Source: Trueperaceae bacterium
GTDB lineage: Bacteria > Deinococcota > Deinococci > Deinococcales > Trueperaceae
Length of the DNA: 35,531 nucleotides
NCBI GenBank assembly: GCA_011390675.1
Contig: JAABRX010000035.1
Coordinates: 1 to 35,531 of the forward strand
Reading direction: 5' to 3'
The first letter of the stretch is position 1, and every line of letters starts with the position of its first letter. Under the pieces are notes generated by a model. It ran no database searches. It was not told where the DNA came from and saw only the letters and a program-made list of their open reading frames with translations. Both the position numbers and the translations under genes were made by a program. This document shows positions 15,935 through 24,137 of the stretch, one piece after another.

Positions 15935-17410
15935 ATGCCCACGAACGAACTGCTGAACTTCGTCGGCGGCGCGTGGCGCCGCTCGGAGGCGAGCGATCGC
16001 GCCGCCGTCCGCAACCCCGCCACCGCCGAGACCCTCGCCTGGGTGCCGCTCACCCCCGCCGACGAGGTCGCTGCCGCCGTCGAGGCCGCCGCGAACGCGT
16101 TCCCCGCCTGGCGCGACACGCCGGTCGGCGACCGCGTCCAGCCGCTCTTCCGGCTCAAGCAGCTCCTGGAGCGCGACATCGAAGAGCTCGCGCGCACCAT
16201 CACCCTCGAGTGCGGCAAGACCTACGCCGAGTCCGAGGGCGAGCTGCGGCGCGGCATCGAGAACGTCGAGACCGCCGCCGGCATGCCGATCCTGATGCAG
16301 GGCACCAACAACGAGGACGTCGCGCGCGGCATCGACGAGCACCTCTTCCGGCAACCGCTCGGGGTGGTCGCCGCCATCACGCCCTTCAACTTCCCCGGAA
16401 TGATCCCGCTCTGGTTCCTCCCCTACGCCGTCGCGAGCGGCAACTGCTTCGTGCTCAAACCGAGCGAGCGCGTGCCCATGACCACCCAGCACCTCGTGCG
16501 GCTGTGCGAGGAGGCGGGCTTCCCCGCCGGCGTCGTCAGCCTGGTCAACGGCGGCAAGGCGGCCGTCGACGCGCTCCTCGACCACCCGCTGGTGCGGGCG
16601 GTCAGCTTCGTCGGCAGCACCCCGATCGCCAAGTACGTCTACGCGCGCGCGACCGCCAACGGCAAGCGCGCGCAGTGCCAGGGCGGCGCCAAGAACCCTG
16701 CGATCGTCCTGCCGGACGCCGACCTCGACATGGCGACGCGCATCCTCGCCGACAGCGCCTTCGGTTGCGCCGGCCAGCGCTGCCTCGCCACCAGCGTCGC
16801 GATCACCGTCGGCGAGGCCAAGGACGCCTTCACCGACCGGATCGTCGAGGACGCCCGCACCAGGCGGGTGGGGTTCGGCCTGGACGAGGGCGTGCAGATG
16901 GGGCCGGTGATCAACCCGGAGAGCAAGGAGCGCATCGAGGGCCTGATCGCCACCGGCGAACGCGAGGGCGGACGCTTGCTGGTCGACGGCCGCGAGGGCA
17001 GCGTCGACGGCTTCACCGACGGCTGGTTCCTCCACCCCACCGTCGTCGCCGACGCCGACCCGCACGGCACGCTCGCGCGCACCGAGGTGTTCGGCCCGGT
17101 GCTGACGATGCTGCACGCCGCCACCCTCGAGGACGCCATCGCGCTCGCGAACGACCGCGCGTTCGGCAACCAAGCCTGCCTGTTCACCAGCAGCGGCGCC
17201 GCCGCCCGCGCCTTCCGGCACCAGGTGCGCGCGGGCAACGTCGGCATCAACCTCGGCGTCGCCGCACCGATGGCCTACTTCCCCTTCAGCGGCTGGGGTG
17301 AGAGCTTCTTCGGCGACCTGCACGCGCAGGGCCGCCACGGCGTCGAGTTCTACACCGAGACCAAGGTGGTCATCGAGCGCTGGCCCGACGACTGGTCGCG
17401 GCGCTTCTAG
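15935..17410 (+). CDS. mmsA: CoA-acylating methylmalonate-semialdehyde dehydrogenase
   Basis: This 491-aa aldehyde dehydrogenase converts methylmalonate semialdehyde (or malonate semialdehyde) with NAD and CoA to propionyl-CoA (or acetyl-CoA). It acts in valine, beta-alanine or inositol breakdown. It has the oxyanion Asn in ITPFNFPGMIPLWFLPYA (about 148-165), the NAD-binding SFVGSTPIAKYVY and the catalytic Cys283 in GCAGQRCLATS. The usual ALDH general-base Glu is replaced in QCQGGAKNP, which is typical of this CoA-acylating subfamily. The C terminus FSGWGESFFGDLHAQGRHGV is also diagnostic. No valine or inositol catabolic genes are adjacent, so the pathway is open. It converges on the DUF192-containing gene with 18 nt between. 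Confidence 0.92.
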   Translation: MPTNELLNFVGGAWRRSEASDRAAVRNPATAETLAWVPLTPADEVAAAVEAAANAFPAWRDTPVGDRVQPLFRLKQLLERDIEELARTITLECGKTYAESEGELRRGIENVETAAGMPILMQGTNNEDVARGIDEHLFRQPLGVVAAITPFNFPGMIPLWFLPYAVASGNCFVLKPSERVPMTTQHLVRLCEEAGFPAGVVSLVNGGKAAVDALLDHPLVRAVSFVGSTPIAKYVYARATANGKRAQCQGGAKNPAIVLPDADLDMATRILADSAFGCAGQRCLATSVAITVGEAKDAFTDRIVEDARTRRVGFGLDEGVQMGPVINPESKERIEGLIATGEREGGRLLVDGREGSVDGFTDGWFLHPTVVADADPHGTLARTEVFGPVLTMLHAATLEDAIALANDRAFGNQACLFTSSGAAARAFRHQVRAGNVGINLGVAAPMAYFPFSGWGESFFGDLHAQGRHGVEFYTETKVVIERWPDDWSRRF

Positions 17411-17428
17411 CCGTCGCTCCCGCGTCGC

Positions 17429-18787
17429 TCAGGGTGCCGTGAGCCGCCCCGAAGGGCCGCGTGCGACCAGCCGGCCGGCGAGCGTCTCCAGCGCGGACCG
17501 GTAGGGCCGATCGGGCTGGTACGTCGGGCACGGCGCCGCATCGCAGGTCGGCATCGTCCGAATCGCCAGCACGCGGCCGGCGGCATCGACGAAGGCGATG
17601 TCAAGAGGCACCGCTGCGCCGAGCATCCAGAACGGGGCCTCGACGTCTTCCGGGAACACGAACCACACCCCGTCGATGGACCCGAAGAGGTCTACGTCCT
17701 GCAGCCCCTGCGCCCAGTGCTCGGGGCGGTCGGCGACCGCCACTCGCCAACGCAGCTCGTCGAGCACGACCGTTCGGAGCTCCATGGAGCGCAGCAACCG
17801 AGGAACGCCGGCCACCCCGTCGACGACGGCGCGCAGCAAGGACTCGAGCGATGCGCCCCCAGGGATCGCCCGCGCTCGCCAACCGGGGTGCAACCGGTCG
17901 AGCACGAACGCTTGGGCCGCACCGAGCGCCGCGTAGCGATCGCGCGCGCCGGAGGCCACGGAGGACGGTTCCCGCACCTGAGCGAGAAGCTGGCTCCAGG
18001 CTTCGCCGCTACGACCGAGCGGCTCGGGCGCCGGGATCAGCGCAAGCAGCACGTCGACGTAGCGCGCCGTGCCCTCGAGCCATTCCAGCTGGAGCTCGAG
18101 GGCCGCGGCGCCCTCGGGAGCTGCCGAGCGCCAATCGTCGCGCGAGCGCAGGAACCGTTCGACCGCCGCCACCGCCTCCCCGGCCGTGGGGGCCATGAGC
18201 GCCTCGAACAACGCCTCGCCTTGGGCGGTCTGAGCTGCGTCGAAGCCGGCATGGGACGCCACGTCGGCGAGCGACGCGGCCCGTCCGAACTCGGGCACGC
18301 CGGCCGGTCCGCCCATCGTGGTCATCTGGAACGCGTGGAACGCCTCGTGGAGCAGCGTCCGTGTGTAGAGCGCCGCGTCGAGGACCACGACGCCGAGTCC
18401 GAGGTGCTCGTCGACGAACGCCTGGAGCTCGGCGCGGGCCGGGACCGCGACCGACCACACGCCGCCGACCTCGAAGGCCGTCGCCGCCGGCACCGGCAAG
18501 ACGTGCCCGTCCAGGCGCGCAGCGCCCGGCCCCACCACCACGAACTCGGCGGGTGGCGCCGGATGGCCCAGCAAGCAATCGGCGTCGCCGCTGCGCAGCA
18601 GTACCGGCGGAGCGGCGGTCCAGCCAGGCCACGCCAACGCCCCGATCCCGTCGATCCGGGCCATGGCAGCCTCGACCGCGGCACGATCCTCCGGTACCGC
18701 GCACTCCTGCGCCGTGGCAGCGGACCCGGCAACGAGCGCCCACAGGAGCGCGAGCACGAAGCGGGCCACGTTCCGTTCACGCCGCAT
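17429..18787 (-). CDS. Secreted HEXXH metallopeptidase-like protein fused to DUF192
   Basis: This 452-aa protein starts with a Sec signal peptide (about 1-26, cleavage after ATAQ). The N-terminal region has a zinc-peptidase-like motif LLHEAFHAFQ (HEAFH, 147-151) and a later ELQLEWLEGTARYVD (Glu238). Together these look like an HEXXH-E (gluzincin-type) site. The last 110 residues (about 343-445) form a DUF192 domain, with WRVAVADRPEHWAQGLQD, then GVWFVFPEDVEAPFWMLG and PLDIAFVDAAGRVLAIRTM, then CPTYQP. DUF192 is usually a small stand-alone secreted protein. Peptidase activity is inferred from the motif only. Its ATG overlaps the stop of the 67-aa membrane-protein gene (TGATG), so the two are coupled. 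Confidence 0.8.
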   Translation of the reverse strand: MRRERNVARFVLALLWALVAGSAATAQECAVPEDRAAVEAAMARIDGIGALAWPGWTAAPPVLLRSGDADCLLGHPAPPAEFVVVGPGAARLDGHVLPVPAATAFEVGGVWSVAVPARAELQAFVDEHLGLGVVVLDAALYTRTLLHEAFHAFQMTTMGGPAGVPEFGRAASLADVASHAGFDAAQTAQGEALFEALMAPTAGEAVAAVERFLRSRDDWRSAAPEGAAALELQLEWLEGTARYVDVLLALIPAPEPLGRSGEAWSQLLAQVREPSSVASGARDRYAALGAAQAFVLDRLHPGWRARAIPGGASLESLLRAVVDGVAGVPRLLRSMELRTVVLDELRWRVAVADRPEHWAQGLQDVDLFGSIDGVWFVFPEDVEAPFWMLGAAVPLDIAFVDAAGRVLAIRTMPTCDAAPCPTYQPDRPYRSALETLAGRLVARGPSGRLTAP

Positions 18788-18990
18788 CAACGACCACCGG
18801 GGCGATTCGCTCCACTGCGCTCCGAGGCAGCCCCGATCCCGAGTCCGAGCGCCACGCCGACGCCGGCAAGACCGATCCAGAGGACGTTCTGGGTGAACAC
18901 GAACAGCAGGATCCCGAGGCCGGCCCCGATCCACAGACCGAACATCATCCCGATCGCGGCAGGGCGGGGCTTTCTCGTTGGTGAACGCAT
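18787..18990 (-). CDS. Small 67-aa membrane protein
   Basis: This protein has a basic N terminus (MRSPTRKPRPAA), two close hydrophobic segments at about 13-32 and 35-54 (IGMMFGLWIGAGLGILLFVF and VLWIGLAGVGVALGLGIGAA) and a polar tail. The start at 18990 is fixed by a strong Shine-Dalgarno (AGGAGG, 18995-19000 on the minus strand), five nt from the start codon. The stop overlaps the start of the HEXXH/DUF192 gene by one base. Its family is not recognised. A role with the coupled secreted protein is possible. Confidence 0.7.
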   Translation of the reverse strand: MRSPTRKPRPAAIGMMFGLWIGAGLGILLFVFTQNVLWIGLAGVGVALGLGIGAASERSGANRPGGR

Positions 18991-19082
18991 CTCGCCTCCT
19001 CGTCTCGCTCGACGACGGGCACCTCGGTCGACCACGAGCCCTTCGAACGGTCCGGGACCCGCCACGAACGATCTCCAGGACC

Positions 19083-19115
19083 ACCCTGCCGCCCCCCGTG
19101 GGCGCATCGCAGGGT
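19083..19115 (-). terminator. Possible hairpin after the bactofilin-like gene
   Basis: An interrupted inverted repeat lies 42-74 nt past the stop of the gene ending at 19157. ACCCTGC pairs with GCAGGGT, and the inner CGCCC pairs with GGGCG, with a CATC bulge. There is no T tract, so termination is uncertain. The 166-bp gap holds nothing else I can identify. Confidence 0.3.
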
Positions 19116-19156
19116 CGGATGTCCCCGCTGGCGCTCCGCTTCTCGCGGTCGCATCG

Positions 19157-20089
19157 TCAGGGACGCGAGGGCTCCGGAGCCGCGGCGATCGTGCCCACGC
19201 CGTCCGGCACGAACCGGCGCACGCCGAACCCGGTCAGGACCACCGCGCCGAGCGCCGCCACGCTCGCCAGCAGCGCCACCGCCCCACCGATCCAGGGCAC
19301 GGCGCTCACGATGCCCTGTGCGACGGCGTACGCAGCGGTGCCGATGGCGACGGCAGCCGCACCGCCCGGCACCCACCCCCGGCGCTCGAGAGCCCGTCCG
19401 ATCAAGGTGCCCCACGCCAGCCAACCGAACCCGATCGCGATCGCGAAGCCCAGGCCGCCGACCAGCGCTACGGGGATGAGCACGACCGTGGTCACCATCG
19501 CGACCAGCAGGACCAGCCCGACGAGCGCGGAGAGGGCACCCATCGACACCGCTACGACCGGATGGTGGGCGAGCGCCTCGGACGTACGGTCCAGGGTGCG
19601 CGGCGCCCAGCGCGTCATCGCGAGCGCGACGAGCGCCAGGAGCGCGATCTGGACGGCCCCACGCGCGAGGCGCTGACCTAGCGACGGCGCGGGGCGAACC
19701 AGCTCGGACGCCGCCTCGAGGTCGCGGATCACGCCCCCGCCGACGGTCGCGCCGGGCGCGACCCGAAGCTCGCCACCGGCCGCGACGAGGCGTCCGTCCA
19801 CGCGCGCGCCGTCGGTGAGCTCCAGGTCGCCATCGAGGTGGAACACGTCGCCGGCGACGGTGCCATCGATCGCGACCGCACCCCCAAGCACGACGACGAG
19901 CCCCCCAACGCGGGCTTCGGCAGGCAGCGCGACGCGGCCGCCCACGACCAGCAGATGGCCTTCCGTGGCCTCGAGCCGATGGTCGCCCTCGAGCGCCACC
20001 GCCGCCCGCAGCAGGCCCTGCGCGAAGCCCACGCCGCCCCACGAGAGCGCGAGGGCTCCTACCAGGGCCACGATCTGGAACCGCCTCAC
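19157..20089 (-). CDS. Membrane protein with bactofilin-like (polymer-forming) repeat domain
   Basis: This 310-aa protein starts at a GTG whose second and third bases lie in the stop of the transporter gene (GTGA overlap). Residues 1-24 form a signal peptide or anchor (VALVGALALSWGGVGFAQ). Residues about 35-125 repeat short hydrophobic turns such as VGGRVALPAEARVGG and IDGTVAGDVFHLDGDLELTDGARVDGR. These are typical of the beta-helix 'polymer-forming' domain of bactofilins. Residues about 145-300 hold four or five membrane segments. Similar surface domain plus membrane-region proteins are often annotated only as hypothetical. A structural or envelope role is inferred. Confidence 0.75.
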   Translation of the reverse strand: MRRFQIVALVGALALSWGGVGFAQGLLRAAVALEGDHRLEATEGHLLVVGGRVALPAEARVGGLVVVLGGAVAIDGTVAGDVFHLDGDLELTDGARVDGRLVAAGGELRVAPGATVGGGVIRDLEAASELVRPAPSLGQRLARGAVQIALLALVALAMTRWAPRTLDRTSEALAHHPVVAVSMGALSALVGLVLLVAMVTTVVLIPVALVGGLGFAIAIGFGWLAWGTLIGRALERRGWVPGGAAAVAIGTAAYAVAQGIVSAVPWIGGAVALLASVAALGAVVLTGFGVRRFVPDGVGTIAAAPEPSRP

Positions 20090-21348
20090 GATCGCGCCTG
20101 CCCTACGCGTGCGCCGAAGACCAGGAGCAGCAGCATCGCCGTGAAGCACGCGAGCGCGATCGCGTCGACCAATCGGAGGTGGTCTGCGAGCGCCACGCCC
20201 CGGTCCTGCATCCCGATCGCGAGCCCGGTGCTCAAGAAGGTCGCCGTCCACCCGGACAACGCCACCCCGAGCGCTGCGTTCACGGGCATGCTGCGCGGCG
20301 TCGACAGGTCGGCCCACACGGCGAAGTTCGCGACCGTGTACAGGCTCACGGCCACCGCGTAGAGGATCGGGACGCCGAGCGCGCCCACCGTCGTGCCGGG
20401 CGTGACGTCGACGAGGCCGTACGAGAAGTGCACGAGGGCGAAGATCCCGAACACCCAGAAGAACAGGTGCCGCGCCGGGAACGCGCGGTACAGCACCCCG
20501 CCGATCAGCGCGGCGACCAGATGGACGACCCCGATCACGGCGCGCGGCGCCACCTCGACCGACCGCCAGCTGCCGCCTACCAGTTCGGGGGTGTCGATCA
20601 AACGCAGGAAGCCGAGGCTGTCGACGAAGAAGATCGCGAACATGAGCACCACCAGGAGCACGAAGGTCGCGTCGCGCCGTGGTCGGCCCTCCGCGTCGAC
20701 GCGTACGAACCGCCCGCGGCCGAACGCGGGGTCGCGGTGCTGCCGCGCCAACGACGCCAACCACCCCGGTCGTTTGATCGCGAACCACCCGAGCAGCGCA
20801 ACGCCCGGCGGCATCAGCAACGCCATCTGGCGGGCGAAGACGTCGATCGTCCACGCCTCCGGCCACACGTTCGCCGCCAAGTACGCGAACCCGGTGATGA
20901 GCGCCGCGACCCACCCCCGATCGGCGACCGGCACCAGATCGACGGTCATCCCGAACGTCACGGGCACGCCCACGCCGAGGGCGATCGCGGTCGCCGCGAC
21001 CCACGCCCACAGCTCCGCTTCGCTGCGCAGGTGGGGCGCCACCAGCGTCAAGGCGGTTTGCACCGCCACCACGCCGAACGCGATGCGCACCTTGGCGACG
21101 AAGCTGGTGCCCCAGGGCCGACGCGCGAGCGCGAGCCCGAACGCCACGGCCACGACGCTGGTCACGACCGCCAGCAGCGACATGGCGCCGACCACCCGGC
21201 CGGCGTCGAGCCCCAACACACGCTCCCCGAGGTCCTTCAGGCCGAGCTGGACGAAGGTGAGGTTGTAGTAGTAGCCGACGGTCATCAGACCCACGAAGGC
21301 GGCGACACCGGCCACGGCGGTCCAGTCGCGGGGCGTCGTCCAGATCAT
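20086..21348 (-). CDS. MFS-like multispan membrane transporter
   Basis: This 420-aa integral membrane protein has about 11-12 hydrophobic segments in two halves joined by a charged loop near residues 215-245 (RQHRDPAFGRGRFVRVDAEGR). The pattern fits the major facilitator superfamily. Family motifs are weak, so substrate and direction are unknown. The start at 21348 lies 6 nt after a TACGGT -10 box. Its stop overlaps the GTG start of the bactofilin-like gene, so both are translated together. It diverges from the alpha/beta hydrolase gene, 76 bp away. Confidence 0.72.
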   Translation of the reverse strand: MIWTTPRDWTAVAGVAAFVGLMTVGYYYNLTFVQLGLKDLGERVLGLDAGRVVGAMSLLAVVTSVVAVAFGLALARRPWGTSFVAKVRIAFGVVAVQTALTLVAPHLRSEAELWAWVAATAIALGVGVPVTFGMTVDLVPVADRGWVAALITGFAYLAANVWPEAWTIDVFARQMALLMPPGVALLGWFAIKRPGWLASLARQHRDPAFGRGRFVRVDAEGRPRRDATFVLLVVLMFAIFFVDSLGFLRLIDTPELVGGSWRSVEVAPRAVIGVVHLVAALIGGVLYRAFPARHLFFWVFGIFALVHFSYGLVDVTPGTTVGALGVPILYAVAVSLYTVANFAVWADLSTPRSMPVNAALGVALSGWTATFLSTGLAIGMQDRGVALADHLRLVDAIALACFTAMLLLLVFGARVGQARS

Positions 21349-21354
21349 CCGATC

Positions 21355-21360
21355 ACCGTA
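21355..21360 (-). promoter_or_regulatory. -10 box TACGGT directly upstream of the MFS-like gene
   Basis: On the minus strand, TACGGT ends 6 nt before the ATG at 21348, with no ribosome site between them, which suggests a leaderless transcript. Confidence 0.5.
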
Positions 21361-21413
21361 GCGTGTGCGGAGGGCGTGCTCCAGGGCCACCGAGCCCTCC
21401 TCCACGGGGCGGG

Positions 21414-21419
21414 TAGAGT
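21414..21419 (+). promoter_or_regulatory. -10 box TAGAGT directly upstream of the alpha/beta hydrolase gene
   Basis: TAGAGT ends 5 nt before the ATG at 21425. Together with the opposite TACGGT box 53 bp away, it forms a compact pair of divergent, leaderless-type promoters. Confidence 0.5.
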
Positions 21420-21424
21420 CCGGC

Positions 21425-22258
21425 ATGGACCATGACCCTGGGTACCTCAAGGGCGGCGAGGCCGTGTTCGTCGACGTCGACGGCGTCATCCTGCACGCAC
21501 GCGTCGACCCGCCCGAGGCCGGTGCGGCAGCGGCGCCGCCGCTGGTGTTCGTGCACTCGCTCGGCACCGAGGGGCGCATCTGGGACGCCGTGGTCGCGCG
21601 GCTGCCGGCGACCCAGCGCGTGCGCGTCGACCTGCGCGGCCACGGGCTCTCCGACGCGCCGCCCGGCGATTACGCGCTCGCGAGCCTGGCTGCGGACGTG
21701 CTGGGCGTACTCGACCGGCTTGGCGTGGCAACCGCCGTGTTCGTCGGGGTGTCGATCGGCGGCCAGGTCGCGCTGCAGGCCGCGCTGGACCGCCCGGAGC
21801 GGGTGGCGGGCCTGGTGCTGCTCGACACCGCGGCCCGCATCGGCGACCGAGCGGGATGGGAGGCGCGCCGGGCCGAGGTGCGGTCGCACGGGCTCGCAGC
21901 GTCGGCCGATGCCGTCGTCGGGCGCTGGTTCGCACCGAAGAGCCGCGCAAGCGACCCGATCGCCCCGCGCGGGTACCGCAACCTGCTCCTGCGAACGCCC
22001 GTGGCCGGGTACCTCGGTGCGTGCGCCGCCCTCCGCGACGCCGACCTACGCAGCCGGACGGCCGACATCGCGCAACCGACCCTGGTGCTGTGCGGCGCCG
22101 AAGACACGGCCACGCCACCGGCGCTGGTGCGCGGCCTGGCGGACACGCTCCCGAACGCGCGCTACGCCGAGATCGCCGGCGCGGGCCATCTGCCGTGCCT
22201 GGATCGGCCCGACGAGGTGGCGGCGCACGTAGCCGCCTTCCTCGACGGCATCACGTGA
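21425..22258 (+). CDS. Alpha/beta hydrolase, 3-oxoadipate enol-lactonase (PcaD)-like
   Basis: This 277-aa alpha/beta-hydrolase has the nucleophile elbow GVSIGGQ (Ser110), catalytic Asp227 in CGAEDTATPP and His255 in AGAGHLPCLDRP. The oxyanion region is VFVHSLGT, and the DLRGHGLSD segment is typical. The overall pattern (SIGGQVALQAALDRPERV) resembles PcaD. No other protocatechuate-pathway genes are nearby, so it may instead be a general esterase or lactonase. The start is supported by a -10 box 5 nt upstream. It converges on the lysoplasmalogenase gene with about 50 bp and no obvious terminator. Confidence 0.85.
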   Translation: MDHDPGYLKGGEAVFVDVDGVILHARVDPPEAGAAAAPPLVFVHSLGTEGRIWDAVVARLPATQRVRVDLRGHGLSDAPPGDYALASLAADVLGVLDRLGVATAVFVGVSIGGQVALQAALDRPERVAGLVLLDTAARIGDRAGWEARRAEVRSHGLAASADAVVGRWFAPKSRASDPIAPRGYRNLLLRTPVAGYLGACAALRDADLRSRTADIAQPTLVLCGAEDTATPPALVRGLADTLPNARYAEIAGAGHLPCLDRPDEVAAHVAAFLDGIT

Positions 22259-22309
22259 CCTGCGGCGACCGGTGCGCACGAACGCGGGCCGGCGCGTCGT
22301 CGTTCGACC

Positions 22310-22954
22310 TCAGGGACCGACGAGCGCCAACGCCACGAGCGTCTGACCCAGGTAGTAGGTCGGCAGACCGACCACCTTGTTGACGAACCCTTTGGTGGCG
22401 AAGCGCTCGCGAGCGACGGCGAGGTCCGATCCCGCCACCAGCAGCGCGCCGAGCACGAGCACGGGTGCGCGCTGCGCCGCCCCCGTCGCCAGCGCCAGGG
22501 CCACCATCGTCCCCAAGACCACCGCGTACGCCGCCACAGGCGCCCGCATCGCTTCGGGCAGGCGCGCGCGCCACGCCCGCCAACCCAGAGCGAGCGCCAG
22601 CGATACCCCAACGCCCGCAGCGACGAGCGGGAGCGTTGCCACGCCACGGACGGCGAACGCGACCGCGAACGTGGCGTGAGCGACCAGGAAGAGCGCGAGC
22701 CCACCGAGGAACCCGCGGCGCGAGCGCACCGCGAGCGCCACGTCGCCCGCGGCCGAGAGCACGAGGGCCGCCAACGCCCAGCGCGTCCAGCCCTCGCCGC
22801 CGGCACCGGAGGCGAGCGCCGTCGCGAGGAACCCGACGGACGCGACGCCCTTCGCCGCGCCGTACGCCCATGGGCGCTCCTGCCGGAAGGCGACGAGCGC
22901 GCCCGCGACCCCGAGCGCCGTCAGCGCCGGACCGACGAGCGCGGCGACGCTCAC
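22310..22954 (-). CDS. YhhN/TMEM86-family membrane protein (lysoplasmalogenase-like)
   Basis: This 214-aa protein has about eight hydrophobic segments and matches the YhhN/TMEM86 family. The usual polar active-site segments are present: AAGDVALAV (residues 69-77) and VLGALLVAGSDLAVARERF (about 170-188). Characterised members hydrolyse the vinyl-ether bond of lysoplasmalogens, but many bacterial members are untested. The start is a GTG that overlaps the stop of the CrtC-like lipoprotein (GTGA, 22951-22954), so expression is coupled. A lipid-related role for the pair is inference. Confidence 0.8.
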   Translation of the reverse strand: MSVAALVGPALTALGVAGALVAFRQERPWAYGAAKGVASVGFLATALASGAGGEGWTRWALAALVLSAAGDVALAVRSRRGFLGGLALFLVAHATFAVAFAVRGVATLPLVAAGVGVSLALALGWRAWRARLPEAMRAPVAAYAVVLGTMVALALATGAAQRAPVLVLGALLVAGSDLAVARERFATKGFVNKVVGLPTYYLGQTLVALALVGP

Positions 22955-24048
22955 TCGCTCGCGGCCGTCGCGAAGGGGACCCGGTCGTAGTTCGTCAGCT
23001 CGACGAAGCCGACCCCCGGGTGGCTGCCGGTCACCGCGACCGCGCCCTCCCAGTAGACGATCGTCGTCGTGGCGCGCGTGTCCATCTCCTGATCGGCGAT
23101 GCGCGGCACGACCCGGACGTCCACGCCGTAGGCGGGCACGTGCACCCGCCAGCCGGCCGGGTACACCGCGCCGGTATCCGGACTGGTCCAGGTCGCACCC
23201 GTCGCCTCGATCACGAAGTCCTCGCTCGCGAGCCCCAGCGTGCGACCGTCCGCCGTCACGTAGCTGCCCGCCGACACGACGTACCCACCGGTCTCGTCGC
23301 GGATCAGGTAGAGCATCACCTCCGCACCGTCGTCGAGCTGCAGCGCGAACCAGTCCCAGCCGACGAACCGGTCGACCCGGAAGTCGCCCCACTGATGGTC
23401 GAACCAGGCCTGGCCGGTCACCGACTCGGGGGCGCACGCGGCCGGGAACGCGCAGCGGCCGCGCACCTCGCCCCGGACGTTCATGCGGGTGTGGGACACG
23501 TAGTAGCTCACGCCGCCGGGACCCATGGACTGGATCCCGGGCGGGTCGCCGTGGAGCGAGACGGGCTTCGCGGGGGTGAGCACCAGATCGAACGCGTACC
23601 CGTCGACGGTGAACGCGAGCGCGTGGCTCACGCCGTCGTCCGCCCGGGTGGCGCGCCAGTCGCCGACGAACACGTCGAGCCGGTCGGTCGCGGCCTCGCC
23701 GACGTAGTACGCATCGAAGCGCTGCGCCATGCCGTGCTGGCCGGCGTTCAGGTCGGCGGCCGCTGCGTGGGCGACGATGCCCTTCTCGAACCACAGGTTC
23801 GACGGGATGCCCAACAGCCGCAGCTCTGGCGGGGCGTACGCCTCGAAGAAGGTGAGTTGGAAGGCGAGCTCGCGCCCGTCGGGGGTCTCGAGGTGGCCGA
23901 CCCAGTACCACCACTCGATCGGGGCGGCGTGCGATGCATCGTCGCGCGGCAGTTCGACCGGGGCGACCGGGTAGGGCTGATCGTAGACGCTGGGCACGCA
24001 GCCGGCGAGGACGGCTGCAGCGAGGAGCAGGACGACGATTCGGTGCAT
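22951..24048 (-). CDS. CrtC/AttH-like lipoprotein (lipocalin-like hydrolase fold)
   Basis: This 365-aa protein starts with a lipoprotein signal (MHRIVVLLLAAAVLAGC), with Cys17 as the lipid anchor. The mature part matches the CrtC/AttH family: EWWYWVGHLETPDGRE near 45-60, then SYYVSHTRMNVRGEV, WFDHQWGDF and WDWFALQLDDGAEVMLYLIR. Relatives include hydroxyneurosporene synthase and secreted hydrolases with a double lipocalin-like barrel. The substrate is unknown and no carotenoid genes are nearby. Its start lies 6 nt after a TACGCT -10 box. It overlaps the YhhN gene at its end, so the two are likely one unit. Confidence 0.85.
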   Translation of the reverse strand: MHRIVVLLLAAAVLAGCVPSVYDQPYPVAPVELPRDDASHAAPIEWWYWVGHLETPDGRELAFQLTFFEAYAPPELRLLGIPSNLWFEKGIVAHAAAADLNAGQHGMAQRFDAYYVGEAATDRLDVFVGDWRATRADDGVSHALAFTVDGYAFDLVLTPAKPVSLHGDPPGIQSMGPGGVSYYVSHTRMNVRGEVRGRCAFPAACAPESVTGQAWFDHQWGDFRVDRFVGWDWFALQLDDGAEVMLYLIRDETGGYVVSAGSYVTADGRTLGLASEDFVIEATGATWTSPDTGAVYPAGWRVHVPAYGVDVRVVPRIADQEMDTRATTTIVYWEGAVAVTGSHPGVGFVELTNYDRVPFATAASE

Positions 24049-24054
24049 GACGGC

Positions 24055-24060
24055 AGCGTA
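24055..24060 (-). promoter_or_regulatory. -10 box TACGCT directly upstream of the CrtC-like lipoprotein gene
   Basis: On the minus strand, TACGCT ends 6 nt before the ATG at 24048, with no Shine-Dalgarno between them, as in other leaderless genes of the window. Confidence 0.5.
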
Positions 24061-24137
24061 GCGCTCGGAAGCGGGTGCGACCGTGGGCAGAGCCGCGGGT
24101 CGCCGCCGACCCTCGCCCGCGGACGCGCCGGTACCCT

